From Halovenus amylolytica (GTDB lineage Archaea; Halobacteriota; Halobacteria; Halobacteriales; Haloarculaceae), in the NCBI GenBank assembly GCA_004015825.1, contig SAYS01000009.1, positions 98,977 through 162,976 on the forward strand: a DNA stretch of 64,000 bases, read 5' to 3'. Position numbers and translations under genes: made by a program. Positions 1-8,749 of the stretch are shown one piece after another. The notes under the pieces were generated by a model. That model was not told the origin of the DNA, did not search any database, and worked only from the letters and a program-made list of their open reading frames with translations. Positions within the stretch are counted from its first letter, which is position 1, and every line of letters begins with the position of its first letter.

Positions 1-743
1 TCGACGGTGTGTCCCGACAGCGTCGCCGGATCGAGTTTGATCGTCTGGGCGGCGACGACCATCGGCGTGTCTCGCTCTCTGGCGGTGACTGCGAGTGATC
101 TGGTTCCGATCTTGTTGACGACGGAGCCGTCGGCGGCGATCGAGTCTGCCCCGACGAAGACGTGATCGACCTCGTCGAGATACCGGCCCGCCGCCCCGTC
201 GACGATGAGTGTCACCGGGACGTCGAGTTCTCGAAGCTGTTTGGCTGTAATATGTCCCTGATTCCGGGGTCTGGTCTCTTTGACGATCGCCGAGAGTGAT
301 TTCCCCTGACCGACGGCGGCCTCGATACAGGCGAGGACGTCCGTCGAGTGACAGTGCGTGAGCACGGTATCACCGTCACGGAGCCGGTTCGCACCGATCG
401 CACCGAGGTCGTCTTGCGCGGTGTCGAGTCTGTGCTGAAACTCGTCGACGCCCGCAACCGTACTCGTCGCGAGTTCCTCGACTGTCTCTCCGTCGATGCG
501 CTCGAAGACGTACCGGAGTGCGTTCGGGAGGCTCACCGCCGTCGGCCGCGTGTCGAGCAACCGCTGTGCCGCTGTCTGCAGTTCGTCGTGAAACTGCTCG
601 GGGGTCTCCGCGGTGGACTCCGCTGCCTGACTGCCGAGTGCGCCCGCTGTCGCTGCTGCAATCGTTGCTGCACCCCGGATCTCCATCGCGGCGATCTCTT
701 CGGCGGTCGCCTCGACATCGGGGTGGATCTCGATACTGGCCAT
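1..743 (-). CDS. Ribose-1,5-bisphosphate isomerase (eIF2B-alpha-like), 3' end cut by window
   Basis: The frame opens with ATG at 743 and runs off the left edge, giving 247 residues of a family usually a little over 300. The N-terminal half is helical; the C-terminal half carries the sugar-phosphate isomerase core with HCHS around Cys131 and FVGADSI around Asp200, the Cys/Asp pair expected for archaeal ribose-1,5-bisphosphate isomerases. In the archaeal AMP/nucleoside degradation pathway this enzyme converts ribose-1,5-bisphosphate to ribulose-1,5-bisphosphate for RuBisCO. The eIF2B-related methylthioribose-1-phosphate isomerase is the main alternative. No other pathway gene is visible because the window begins here. 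Confidence 0.8.
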   Translation of the reverse strand, partial: MASIEIHPDVEATAEEIAAMEIRGAATIAAATAGALGSQAAESTAETPEQFHDELQTAAQRLLDTRPTAVSLPNALRYVFERIDGETVEELATSTVAGVDEFQHRLDTAQDDLGAIGANRLRDGDTVLTHCHSTDVLACIEAAVGQGKSLSAIVKETRPRNQGHITAKQLRELDVPVTLIVDGAAGRYLDEVDHVFVGADSIAADGSVVNKIGTRSLAVTARERDTPMVVAAQTIKLDPATLSGHTV

Positions 744-796
744 GCTACCGCCTACTCGGTGCCGCCTGAAAAGTACCCTGTCGACGAGTCGATCTG

Positions 797-1144
797 TCAG
801 GTGGACGATAATTCTTTCTGTCTGATCTCCGGCGTCTCGCACTGGTCGCAACACGTCTTGCACTCGATCAGGTCGTTCTCACGGAGTACGGTGACGAGCC
901 TGTTCGTGTCGTATCGAATCACACCGGATCGCATGTCGTACTCGAGGAAGCCGGCAGATTCGAGTTTCGGGAGGTGGTGGTGATCGAGGGCTGTGGCCGT
1001 GCGCTCTTCGGAGATGTCGTACAGGGTCGAGAGGACCTCACTCAGTGTTTCGCGTTCGATCGTCTCGCCATCTCTCGGATTCAGGAGAGAGAGGATCTCG
1101 CGTCGAAGTGGATGACTCAACGCCCGAAAGACGTCGTCGGTCAA
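797..1144 (-). CDS. Small winged-helix protein (DUF7344-like)
   Basis: 115 residues. The N-terminus (VFRALSHPLRREILSLL) is the typical first helix of haloarchaeal ArsR-like winged-helix domains, and residues 45-85 form the recognition helix and wing. Near the C-terminus CKTCCDQC is a cysteine cluster that could bind a metal or be redox-sensitive. The start is a TTG; no ATG or GTG lies in frame before it, and a TATA-like GTTTTATTTC sits about 45 bp upstream. It is probably a DNA-binding regulator. Its target is unknown; it is transcribed away from the reductase gene on the other strand. Confidence 0.7.
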   Translation of the reverse strand: MTDDVFRALSHPLRREILSLLNPRDGETIERETLSEVLSTLYDISEERTATALDHHHLPKLESAGFLEYDMRSGVIRYDTNRLVTVLRENDLIECKTCCDQCETPEIRQKELSST

Positions 1145-1307
1145 ACTCGACCCAGTAATTGGCTTGGGGGCTGTTCGTTGCTGGAAATAAAACGATATCG
1201 TCTACTATTCCGGTGATATGTTCTGACCCGACTCAGAAATTATCTGTCCGTCTCGACTCCAAAGAATTACATTCACAATTCGCCTACGTGGTGTTAGTTA
1301 CCCATCT

Positions 1308-2792
1308 ATGTCGAGCGAAACATACGAAGTGATCGTCGTCGGCGGGGGTATTGCAGGATGCTTCGCGGCGGCGACGGCGGCCTCGAAGGGGGCGGATGTC
1401 GTCCAGCTCGAACGGAAACCCCGCGAGCGAGGTGGACACATCGCCTGTGGGGATGCGATGAAGAGCCCGAACAAACCGAAGATGTACCCCGGCCCGATCG
1501 ACATGGGTGCAATCGAGGACGACGCCGATGCGCTCATCGACTGGAACATCGACCAGATCGAGTGGTGGGACGAAGAGGTCGACGTCCGGAAGGTCATCCC
1601 CTACGACGGCCACAGCAACGTCATCGACCGGTACGTCTTCGGCCAGCGACTGCTGGAACAGACTGCCGACTTCGGCGTCGACCAGCACTTCGATACCGTG
1701 GTCAACGACGTGACACAGAACGGCCGCGTAACCGGAGTCGAGGCCGTCCGCAAGGGCGAACCCGTCCGCTACGAGAGCCAGGTCCTGATCGACGGTGCCG
1801 GTGCACAGTCTATCCTGCAGGATCTGATCGAGTTCGAGAATCTGGACACTGGGGGTGAGACGACCTTCGAGATGCCCCACTACACCCACTTCGGCTCGGC
1901 GTACCGGGAGATCGTCGAAACGGAAGAACCGGTCGACTACCAGAACGCGATCGTCGGCAAACCGCTGGAGGAGATGGGGTATATCTGGTATTTCCCCCGC
2001 ACGCCGACGACGATAAACGTCGGACTCGGCTTCCAGATGACCAAGGGACCGATCCCGCTGAACGACCGACTCCGGCAGGATATGGAGCGCCGTCCGGAGT
2101 TCGACGACGCCAAAATCGCCGAGATATTCGGGGAGAAGGACAAACTCGGCTCGTCGATCGCACTCCGACGACCGCTCGATTCGATGGTCGCACCGGGCTA
2201 TCTCGCCGCCGGTGGAGCAGCAGGCATGACCCACCCCATCTCGGGAAAGGGCATCCGTGGCGCGGCCATCTCGGGGTACTCCGCGGGGAAAACCGCAGCC
2301 AAGGCCGTCGCGGACGGCGACGTCTCCGAGTACGGACTCTGGGACCACAACAGATACATTTTCGACCACGACGAGGGGCCGAAACTCGCCTCGCGGGACG
2401 CCTACAACGTCGCAGCGAGTTCGATCAACCCGAACATCCTGCGGGCCGTCGCCGCAATGTTACCCGAAGAGGAGATCAAGACGATCGTCGGCACGGAGAC
2501 CGACATCGAGACGCTCAAGGGCAAGGCACTGGTCGGGCTCGGCGTCGCGAAAAATCTCATCTCCGAGTACCGAGGGGGGACCTTCGAAGCGCTCGGTATC
2601 ACGAAAAGTGAACTCTACGAGGCAGTCATCGGCGTCCGCAAGACGCAGGGCTTTGTCGAGGAGTACGACGAGCACTACGAGCACTATCCGGACGACAGGG
2701 CTCGATTCGAGGACTGGCTCTCACGGCGCAACCGGATCGACCAGCGGTTCTACGACGCACTCGAGTTGAGTGGTGACGACCGGAAGTACTGA
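1308..2792 (+). CDS. Geranylgeranyl reductase family FAD-dependent oxidoreductase
   Basis: 494 residues. The N-terminal Rossmann motif VVGGGIAG (residues 10-17) binds FAD, and GYLAAGGAAGMTHPISGKGI near the middle matches the second FAD motif of geranylgeranyl/digeranylgeranylglycerophospholipid reductases. The family saturates the isoprenoid chains of archaeal membrane lipids or prenyl carriers. At 494 residues it is longer than the roughly 400-residue lipid reductases, with an extra C-terminal helical region, so the exact substrate may differ (menaquinone side chain or another prenyl compound). It stands alone, ahead of a convergent DsrE-like gene. Confidence 0.8.
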   Translation: MSSETYEVIVVGGGIAGCFAAATAASKGADVVQLERKPRERGGHIACGDAMKSPNKPKMYPGPIDMGAIEDDADALIDWNIDQIEWWDEEVDVRKVIPYDGHSNVIDRYVFGQRLLEQTADFGVDQHFDTVVNDVTQNGRVTGVEAVRKGEPVRYESQVLIDGAGAQSILQDLIEFENLDTGGETTFEMPHYTHFGSAYREIVETEEPVDYQNAIVGKPLEEMGYIWYFPRTPTTINVGLGFQMTKGPIPLNDRLRQDMERRPEFDDAKIAEIFGEKDKLGSSIALRRPLDSMVAPGYLAAGGAAGMTHPISGKGIRGAAISGYSAGKTAAKAVADGDVSEYGLWDHNRYIFDHDEGPKLASRDAYNVAASSINPNILRAVAAMLPEEEIKTIVGTETDIETLKGKALVGLGVAKNLISEYRGGTFEALGITKSELYEAVIGVRKTQGFVEEYDEHYEHYPDDRARFEDWLSRRNRIDQRFYDALELSGDDRKY

Positions 2793-2798
2793 GCGGGG

Positions 2799-3215
2799 TC
2801 ACCCGACGGTCAGAATCTCGTAGTTCTGTTTTGCGAGTTCCGGCACCGAGGGTGCGTGGTTGGTTTCCTCGCCGAGTAGCCCGACCCCGGAGGATTTGCA
2901 CTCTTCGACGACATCGAAGGCGTTCGCACAGTAGCCATAGACCCCGGCGATCAGCCCCTCTCGCTGGATGCGCTCCCAGTCGCTGTCGTACGGTCTGTCG
3001 GGGTTTTCGACGAACTCCGCGGGCCAGTCCGTCGCTTCGCCGTCGAGGAAGAGTTCGACCTCGAACCCCTCGTCGGCCAGTTCGAGCGCGTAGTTGAACC
3101 CATTCCCAGCAACAGATGTACTGTCCGGTCCCGCGTTCAACAGAACTGCGTACTTTCGTTTCGTCGGTTTCGATTCCTCCGATCCGCTCCCGAGGACAGA
3201 TTGTAAGATACCCAT
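2799..3215 (-). CDS. DsrE-like family protein
   Basis: 138 residues. KYAVLLNAGPDS, then an alpha/beta fold with FELFLDGE-type strands and a conserved Cys in GYCANAFDVV, fits the DsrE/DsrF sulfur-relay-like fold found in many small haloarchaeal proteins. Such proteins carry persulfide sulfur or act as unexplained small cytosolic proteins. The first 20 residues are Ser/Lys rich and probably disordered. It converges with the reductase gene, leaving only 6 bp between stops. Molecular role not shown. Confidence 0.65.
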   Translation of the reverse strand: MGILQSVLGSGSEESKPTKRKYAVLLNAGPDSTSVAGNGFNYALELADEGFEVELFLDGEATDWPAEFVENPDRPYDSDWERIQREGLIAGVYGYCANAFDVVEECKSSGVGLLGEETNHAPSVPELAKQNYEILTVG

Positions 3216-3340
3216 CGTTACCGGACAGTTTCAGATATCACAACAATATGTCTAGTTCGATTGCCACTGTCCGGACGATTCGTCAGACTACGATAGTTTT
3301 ATATCTTATACATTGCTGTATTCCTGCCGACACGTCCCGT

Positions 3341-4396
3341 CTACTGGTCGGCACCGGTGAGCGCTCGGTACTCTTCGAGATAGTTCCTGATGACCGCCCC
3401 GTGGTCGAACGATTTCCAGGTGCTGTCGCTGGTGAGAAAGTCGAATTCACCGGATTCGACGATCGCATCCGCGAGTTGCTGTGGGTTCGTGACTCGGTAG
3501 CTTCGGTCGGCGTTTTCGATCAGTTCGTGCGCACTGGATTCGGCCTGGTACTCGACGATGCCGATACAGCCACAGGCAAGCGCCCAGAGCAACTCCGTCG
3601 CGAAATACTCCCGGTAGGCCGTCTGCACGAAGGCGTGAGCCCCGCGATAGATTTCGAGTCGACGGTCGCGGTCACACGCCCCGACAAAGCGGACCCGGTC
3701 GTCGATCCGCAGATCCGCTGCTTCCTGTTCGAACTCGGCGCGTTTCGGACCGTCGCCGACGATCGTTGCCGACCACTCTCGCTCCCGCAACTCCGCGAGC
3801 CCGAGCAGAAAATCCTGAATGTTGGCACCTGTCTCCAGGGGGTGTCCCCAGACGAGTTCGCTGGTTTCGTCCGGTTCGACGGTCTCGATCCGGTCGAACT
3901 CGATACTCTCCGGGATGACCCTGGTCTGTCTGCTATCGGCGCCCAGTTCCCGGACCTGCGTTCGTACGAGCTCAGATGGGGTAACGACCCGGTCCGGGGT
4001 GCTGGCTGCCCATCGCGTGCTGCGGCCGTCCGGGTCGTAGTTCTCGTCGCCGAACCACTCGACGACGAGGGGTGCTCTCGCCAGCTTGCTCCCGGTCCGG
4101 GCCGCCACCACCTGCTTTGCGGGCGTGGGTCTGACGGTGATCAGATCCGGATCGAACCGCGCGAGCAGCGCGGGGAGTCGCGTACAGAAAGAGGAGACAG
4201 CCGTTCCGAGCGTCACACCGCGGTAGGTAAGCTCATCCTCGACGAAGGTGTCGTCGTAATCGTCCCACCACTGGCCACAGAACAGTACCACTTCGTGTCC
4301 CTGCTCGGCGAGCAAGCGAGCGACGCGTTCGAACCGACGTGCCCCTTCCGTGTTCGTCTGCTTGGTCGTCTGCAGCGTCACGAACGCGATACGCAT
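3341..4396 (-). CDS. Glycosyltransferase family 4
   Basis: 351 residues with the GT-B architecture. The N-terminal domain starts MRIAFVTLQTTKQTNTEG and contains FDPDLITVRPT; the C-terminal domain has ATIVGDGPKRAEFE and the EX7E-like region around REYFATELLWALACGCIGIV. GT4 enzymes transfer a sugar from a nucleotide-sugar to glycans or lipids at the cytoplasmic membrane face. No glycan cluster surrounds it, so acceptor and donor are unknown. The ATG is the only good start. Confidence 0.85.
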   Translation of the reverse strand: MRIAFVTLQTTKQTNTEGARRFERVARLLAEQGHEVVLFCGQWWDDYDDTFVEDELTYRGVTLGTAVSSFCTRLPALLARFDPDLITVRPTPAKQVVAARTGSKLARAPLVVEWFGDENYDPDGRSTRWAASTPDRVVTPSELVRTQVRELGADSRQTRVIPESIEFDRIETVEPDETSELVWGHPLETGANIQDFLLGLAELREREWSATIVGDGPKRAEFEQEAADLRIDDRVRFVGACDRDRRLEIYRGAHAFVQTAYREYFATELLWALACGCIGIVEYQAESSAHELIENADRSYRVTNPQQLADAIVESGEFDFLTSDSTWKSFDHGAVIRNYLEEYRALTGADQ

Positions 4397-4440
4397 ACAG
4401 GCAAGAGGCAGTCACCGCTCAAAAACCCCTGCCATCTCCC

Positions 4441-4824
4441 CTAATCGGCGAGGATCGACGGTGGGTTCCCTTGCCGCGAGGTGACCGACAGTTCGAGTTG
4501 GCCGCCGTCCAGCGAGATTTCGAGTTTACTCACGGCAAGTCGGTACTCGCTGGTGTGGGCTTTGGCTGGGCGCAGGCGAACTGATTCTTCGAGGAGGCCC
4601 ACCTCGGTCAGTTCGTCGACTTTCCGGTATGCCGAGGATGTCGACAGATCACACTGTTCGCAGAGTTCACTCGTCGAGAGCGCCTGTTCGCTCGTCGCTT
4701 CGAGGATTGCACGGCAGTCGTCGTCTTCGAGTGCGCCCAGAAGGGTTGCAACGTCGACCTCCGCGGCCCGACCGGTTTCGTGCTGGGAGTCTGCTGGGGC
4801 AGTCGAACTAGGGGTGGAGCTCAT
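4441..4824 (-). CDS. Winged-helix transcriptional regulator
   Basis: 127 residues. A disordered Ser/Thr-rich leader of about 24 residues precedes an ArsR-type winged helix: LLGALEDDDCRAILEAT, then LSTSELCEQCDLSTSSAYRKVDEL as helix-turn-helix, then GLLEESVRL leading into the wing. The C-terminal strands (LAVSKLEISLDG) resemble a small beta domain seen in haloarchaeal helix-turn-helix proteins of this size. It lies next to a uspA gene in the same direction 60 bp away but has its own upstream gap. Ligand and target unknown. Confidence 0.75.
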   Translation of the reverse strand: MSSTPSSTAPADSQHETGRAAEVDVATLLGALEDDDCRAILEATSEQALSTSELCEQCDLSTSSAYRKVDELTEVGLLEESVRLRPAKAHTSEYRLAVSKLEISLDGGQLELSVTSRQGNPPSILAD

Positions 4825-4885
4825 TGTATCTTACTGTACTCATCCACATCCCGCCAGGGTTGACCACGGATATGTGGGCTGGTTT

Positions 4886-5293
4886 TTATAGGTCGGGTGA
4901 AACTGTCACAATCTCGCAGTTCACACGCTGTCTGAGATACGTCTCGACATCCGGGTCGTCCGTGATCCGCTGAATCATCTTCCGCCATCGGCCGGCCTGT
5001 TTCTTGCCGATCACGACGATATCAGTTTCTTCTGACGCGATCTCGTCGAGGATCGTCTCTTCGACCAGCAGCCCGCTCCTGACGGAGTACCGCGTATCCG
5101 GCAGGTGGCCGAACTCCGACTCGACGGCACGTTTGAGTTCGCTCCGGCTGGCCCGGGTACCGTTCTGGTAGAGATTGATATGCAGGACCGTCAGTGACCC
5201 TTCTTCCTGTTGTGCAATCTCGATCGCCTCCGCGAGCGTCGCCCTGGAATGTTCGCTCAGCGGATACCGCACAGGGACAACGATCTGGGTCAT
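4886..5293 (-). CDS. Universal stress protein (UspA family)
   Basis: 135 residues with a single Usp alpha/beta domain. It opens IVVPVRYPLSEHSRATLAEA and contains LTVLHINLYQNG and DIVVIGKKQAGRWRKMI. The region that would hold the ATP-binding G-x2-G-x9-G-[ST] motif is replaced by GKKQAGRWRK, so it is probably a non-ATP-binding member. Usp proteins are small cytosolic stress proteins, often dimeric. It is monocistronic or weakly linked to the upstream wHTH gene. Confidence 0.8.
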   Translation of the reverse strand: MTQIVVPVRYPLSEHSRATLAEAIEIAQQEEGSLTVLHINLYQNGTRASRSELKRAVESEFGHLPDTRYSVRSGLLVEETILDEIASEETDIVVIGKKQAGRWRKMIQRITDDPDVETYLRQRVNCEIVTVSPDL

Positions 5294-5440
5294 TCACTCA
5301 AGCTTGGATGGCCGTCACCGTTAGGCTGTCGACTGCAGTCAGTAGGTCTGTCTTACCTACCTCCCCGTGCTGTCTCCGGATTTGAACAGTCCACGGCGGG
5401 GAAAGTCAGGATTTTACCCCACCAGCGCGTTGTCCCCCCT

Positions 5441-5680
5441 ATGGAGACAGTTAGTGGTCCGGACGGCGAGACTCTCTATGTCGATCCAACTGCCGGCAAG
5501 CGTGGACAGAAAGGACCGTTTTTCGTGGTGTACACGGACGACGGGGCGACGAACCGCTGGGGATTTCTCTGTGGCAACTGCGATACCCTCGATAACGCCG
5601 TCGACTCGATGGGCCGGATCCAGTGTAACCACTGCAGCAACCGGACGAAAGCCGAGGAGTGGGACGCTGCCCACGAGTGA
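5441..5680 (+). CDS. Small zinc-ribbon protein (DUF5816-like)
   Basis: 79 residues from ATG 5441. The C-terminal half holds CGNCDTLDNAVDSMGRIQCNHC, i.e. two CxxC pairs 16-17 residues apart, a classic zinc ribbon. The N-terminal half (FFVVYTDDGATNRWGFLC) is a short beta region. It resembles a widespread small haloarchaeal family of unknown function; the DUF number is from memory. It precedes the HPr gene by 46 bp on the same strand. Confidence 0.7.
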   Translation: METVSGPDGETLYVDPTAGKRGQKGPFFVVYTDDGATNRWGFLCGNCDTLDNAVDSMGRIQCNHCSNRTKAEEWDAAHE

Positions 5681-5726
5681 TCGAGGGTACAGACAGTCTA
5701 AAGGGAACAGACGAACTATCTTTCGT

Positions 5727-6005
5727 ATGGAACGGATTGTGACAGTTGTGCCGGAAGATGGCTTACACGCTCGCCCAGCATCGGCCTTTGTCAGCACTGC
5801 CGGCGAGTTCGACGCCGCGATCACGGTCGCACCTGCAGACGGTGATCGGGAGCCAGCCCGTGGGGACAGTATGCTCGCGGTCACGAGTCTCGGCGTTACA
5901 GGTGGTGAGGACGTCCGGATCACCGCCGAGGGGCCAGACGCCGAGGCGGCGCTGGATGCCCTCGAAGCACTGTTGCAAAAACCCGCCGACGAACTCGAAG
6001 ACTAG
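5727..6005 (+). CDS. ptsH: HPr-like phosphocarrier protein of the PTS
   Basis: 92 residues from ATG 5727. The phosphorylation site is in PEDGLHARPASAFV, His15 by the usual alignment, and the region around GDSMLAVTSLGV matches the conserved second HPr motif. HPr passes phosphate from enzyme I to an EIIA-type domain. It converges with dhaM, the stops overlapping by 4 bp, which ties it to the dihydroxyacetone kinase cluster. Enzyme I is not in the window. Confidence 0.9.
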   Translation: MERIVTVVPEDGLHARPASAFVSTAGEFDAAITVAPADGDREPARGDSMLAVTSLGVTGGEDVRITAEGPDAEAALDALEALLQKPADELED

Positions 6006-6388
6006 AGTTTGCGCAGCTCTCGTGCTTCCTCCGCGCGTTCGAGCACTTCCGACAGTGACGCGTCGGGCTGGGCAGCGCTCACCGCCGCGTTGAGTGTGCC
6101 TTCGAGGATCGGTGCGTCCGCGATCGTCGCCTCGATCTCTCCTTCGACGGCCTCGACGGCGATCTCGGCGTTCATCACCGCGCTGCCCAGATCCGCGATG
6201 ACGAGGACGCCCGATCCATCCGATGCCTCGCGGATACCCTCCTCGATTGCCGGCGCGGTCGTCCCGATGCCACCGTCCGGATCACCACCGACCGGGAGGA
6301 TCGTCGCGTCGCCACCCATCTCCTGGGCGACGTCACGGATCCCCTCGGCGGCCCTCTTGCTGTGTGAGACGACGACGATACTGACCAT
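6002..6388 (-). CDS. dhaM: PTS-dependent dihydroxyacetone kinase, phosphotransferase subunit DhaM
   Basis: 128 residues, a stand-alone EIIA-mannose-like domain. VVSHS near the N-terminus carries the phosphorylated His9; GGDPDGGIGTT and ADLGSAVMN are the signature loops of DhaM. It takes phosphate from HPr and passes it to ADP bound on DhaL. Unlike E. coli DhaM it has no fused HPr or enzyme I domains. Its ATG overlaps the TAA of dhaL by one base (TAATG), suggesting translational coupling. Confidence 0.92.
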   Translation of the reverse strand: MVSIVVVSHSKRAAEGIRDVAQEMGGDATILPVGGDPDGGIGTTAPAIEEGIREASDGSGVLVIADLGSAVMNAEIAVEAVEGEIEATIADAPILEGTLNAAVSAAQPDASLSEVLERAEEARELRKL

Positions 6389-7095
6389 TATGCATCCTCC
6401 GGCTCTTCGTCCGGAATGGTCGGCGAGCGTGCGTCGCGGTCGATCTCACCCTCCAGATGGTCGGCTGCGACGTCGAGGATCTCTTCGAGCATGAACAGCG
6501 TCGACGTCGCGCCGGGGTCCTGGTGACCCACGGAGCGCCAGCCCAGATAGGAGGCTCGCCCCTTGCTCGCGCGCAGGCCGACAGTGAAGTCGACACCACG
6601 CTCTGCGGCGTCGACGGCTTTCGAGAGAGCCGTCAGTGGTGGCAGCTCGTCCGATTCGATCGACTTCTTGTAGGTGTGGACTGCTGGCACGAGCGCGTCG
6701 ACCATCGTCTTGTCGCCGACCCGGGCGTCGCCACGGTCCTGGAGTTTGTCCAGATACGCCTCCGCGAACGCGATCGAGGTCTCCGGTGTGATACCCTCCT
6801 CTAACTCCTGGCTCGCGCTCATGATCGACCCGCCATACAGCGGCCCGGCGGCACCGCCGACCTCCGAGATCAGCGCCGTCCCGATATTCTTGACGACGGT
6901 CGCTGGCTCCTCGTCGTCCATCCCCTCGACCTGTTCGAGCGCTTCCTGGAACCCGCGGTGCATGTTCGCGCCGTGGTCTGCGTCGCCGATCGCCGAGTCG
7001 AGATCGGTGAGGTGTTTCTTTTCGGCTTCGATCCGGTCTGCGATCGCTTGTAGTACCGCCAGTACAACTTCGGTCTGCTCGTTGGATTCACTCAT
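6388..7095 (-). CDS. dhaL: Dihydroxyacetone kinase, ADP-binding subunit DhaL
   Basis: 235 residues from ATG 7095. An all-helical DAK2 domain: LDSAIGDADHGANMHRGF supplies the Mg-ADP-binding aspartates, followed by GGAAGPLYGG and DARVGDKTMVDALVPA, then GRASYLGWRSVGHQDPGAT. In the PTS-type enzyme, ADP stays bound and is rephosphorylated by DhaM. A C-terminal acidic tail of about 25 residues is typical haloarchaeal adaptation. It lies between dhaK (62 bp upstream) and dhaM (1-bp overlap). Confidence 0.93.
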   Translation of the reverse strand: MSESNEQTEVVLAVLQAIADRIEAEKKHLTDLDSAIGDADHGANMHRGFQEALEQVEGMDDEEPATVVKNIGTALISEVGGAAGPLYGGSIMSASQELEEGITPETSIAFAEAYLDKLQDRGDARVGDKTMVDALVPAVHTYKKSIESDELPPLTALSKAVDAAERGVDFTVGLRASKGRASYLGWRSVGHQDPGATSTLFMLEEILDVAADHLEGEIDRDARSPTIPDEEPEDA

Positions 7096-7157
7096 ACGTA
7101 TATTCCCGTCTGCATTCGGTTTGGTAGTTGTGCACAGGCACAAAAGTGCGTGCCTCG

Positions 7158-8156
7158 TTACTCCGTTACCGTCAGCCCTGGCGTGTCCGCCGGTGCAGCG
7201 AGTAACTCCTTGATCTCCTCGTCGACGGCACAGATGGTAATCGAACAGCCCATCATATCCAGCGATGTCATGTAGTCGCCGACCCACTGGTCCCAGACCG
7301 TCAGGTCGTAATCGTCCATGAGCTGCTGGAGTCGGCGGTTGACGATGTACAGTTCAGACAGCGGTGTCCCGCCCATCCCGTTGACGATCGTCATCACTTC
7401 AGCCCCGTCGTCGAGGTCGAGATCGTCGAGGACGTTCTCGGTGAGTTCGTCCGTAATCTCGTCGGCTGGCATGTGATCGACGCGCTCGACCCCGGGCTCG
7501 CCGTGAATCCCGATCCCGAGTTCGATCTCGTCCTCGCCGAGATCGAAAGTTGGCTCCCCTTTCTCCGGGGTGACACAGGAGGTGAGCGCGGTGCCCATCG
7601 TTCCGACGTTGTCGATGACCTTCTCGGCGACTCTCACGACCTCTGAAAGCTCTGCGCCCTCGGCTGCTTTCGCACCGGCAGCTTTGTGGACGAGGATCGT
7701 GCCACAGACCCCACGACGGCCGCTCGTGTACAGTGAGTCCTCGACAGCGACGTCGTCGTCGACGACGACTTGCTCGACCTCGACGCCGTCCATCTCCGCC
7801 ATCTCGCCTGCTGTATCGAAGTTCATCACGTCCCCCTCGTAGTTTTTCACGACGGCGAGGACGCCCTCGCCACTGTCACAGGCTTGGACCATCTCTTCGA
7901 GCTGGTCGGCCGTCGGCGAGGTGAAGATTTCGCCGGCTGCGGCGCCATCCAGCATGCCGTCGCCCACGAATCCCCCGTGTGTCGGTTCGTGACCGCTTCC
8001 ACCTCCCGATACGATTCCGACTTTCCCCTCGACCGGTGCATCGTGGCGGACGACGACCTCCTGCCCGTCGAGTCGTCGGAGCCCGTCGTGGGCGGCGACC
8101 ATTCCATCGAGCATCTCGTCGACCACGGCATCCGGTTCGTTGATGAGTTTCTTCAT
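7158..8156 (-). CDS. dhaK: Dihydroxyacetone kinase, substrate-binding subunit DhaK
   Basis: 332 residues from ATG 8156 (MKKLINEPDAVVDEML). VSGGGSGHEPTHGGFVGDGM is the first DhaK signature, and GIGIHGEPG holds the histidine that binds dihydroxyacetone as a hemiaminal. With DhaL and DhaM it phosphorylates dihydroxyacetone to DHAP, feeding glycolysis; haloarchaea can use DHA released by algae. An upstream in-frame start at 8225 would lie inside the promoter TATA element and is rejected. First gene of a dhaKLM operon. Confidence 0.93.
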   Translation of the reverse strand: MKKLINEPDAVVDEMLDGMVAAHDGLRRLDGQEVVVRHDAPVEGKVGIVSGGGSGHEPTHGGFVGDGMLDGAAAGEIFTSPTADQLEEMVQACDSGEGVLAVVKNYEGDVMNFDTAGEMAEMDGVEVEQVVVDDDVAVEDSLYTSGRRGVCGTILVHKAAGAKAAEGAELSEVVRVAEKVIDNVGTMGTALTSCVTPEKGEPTFDLGEDEIELGIGIHGEPGVERVDHMPADEITDELTENVLDDLDLDDGAEVMTIVNGMGGTPLSELYIVNRRLQQLMDDYDLTVWDQWVGDYMTSLDMMGCSITICAVDEEIKELLAAPADTPGLTVTE

Positions 8157-8200
8157 GCTACACGCTACCATTGTAGCGCAGCGAGTATAATCTTTTACAA

Positions 8201-8210
8201 TCTTAAATAG
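8201..8210 (-). promoter_or_regulatory. TATA box of the dhaKLM operon
   Basis: Read on the minus strand this is CTATTTAAGA, a strong haloarchaeal TATA element about 45 bp before the dhaK ATG, implying a transcript leader of roughly 20 nt. Just downstream GCTAC-catt-GTAGC is a short inverted repeat. Confidence 0.55.
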
Positions 8211-8314
8211 TGGCTGATATTTCATACAACTGCTAAGGAAGCAGAATCAAGCACGTATACCGTTATATGACCGGATCTGAGAAGTCAACTGGCTAATTTC
8301 ATACGATTATTGAT

Positions 8315-8347
8315 GTATCCTGTAGCTAACAGGTAGATACGTTTAAG
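8315..8347 (+). promoter_or_regulatory. Promoter and operator-like inverted repeat of the 8374 gene
   Basis: The inverted repeat GTATC/CTGT ... ACAG/GATAC (8315-8340) ends one base before a TATA-like TTTAAG (8342-8347), which lies 27-32 bp before the ATG at 8374. That spacing predicts a leaderless transcript, with the repeat covering the TFB recognition element. A repressor or activator site is inferred. Confidence 0.4.
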
Positions 8348-8373
8348 ATGATGCGGTCTGAAAAGAAAGAAGA

Positions 8374-8676
8374 ATGAGTACTGTTAGCACAGCACTCGAA
8401 CGTGAGGCAGAATCGATCTTTACCGATCTGGGGTACACGGTGAGCCCGGAGGCGGGGGAGATACGGGCAGAACGCAAGTGGCGGGTCGTGCAGGTGACAC
8501 CGACCGAAGAGCCAGACGAGATCCCCTCGTCGGGATCGATGCGGTGTTTCGTCACCTTCGCGGAGTCGGTCACACAGTTCGAGCGGAAGCTGAGTCGGGA
8601 AAACCCCGACTACGAGTGGGCGATCATCGGGGTTACGAACGACGACGACTACGTCGTGCGCCGTCGGTCGTCCTGA
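8374..8676 (+). CDS. Small haloarchaeal protein (DUF7116-like)
   Basis: 100 residues, no signal peptide or membrane segment. It reads as a short alpha/beta protein: FTDLGYTVSPEAGEIRAERKWRVVQVTP then MRCFVTFAESVTQFERKL and WAIIGVTNDDDYVV. The family is common in haloarchaea without assigned function; the DUF number is from memory. Transcription is probably leaderless from the TATA element at 8342. Confidence 0.65.
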   Translation: MSTVSTALEREAESIFTDLGYTVSPEAGEIRAERKWRVVQVTPTEEPDEIPSSGSMRCFVTFAESVTQFERKLSRENPDYEWAIIGVTNDDDYVVRRRSS

Positions 8677-8749
8677 TCGGGGGACTGTTCGGTAACTGCT
8701 TTTCGTCGAGGCAATCCAGTTATATTCTCGCAGTCCGCATTCGAACCCA

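Noticed and set aside
3116..4444. 442-residue open frame on the plus strand
   Set aside because: Antisense to the GT4 glycosyltransferase; composition is typical of the GC-rich mirror frame and no motif is present.
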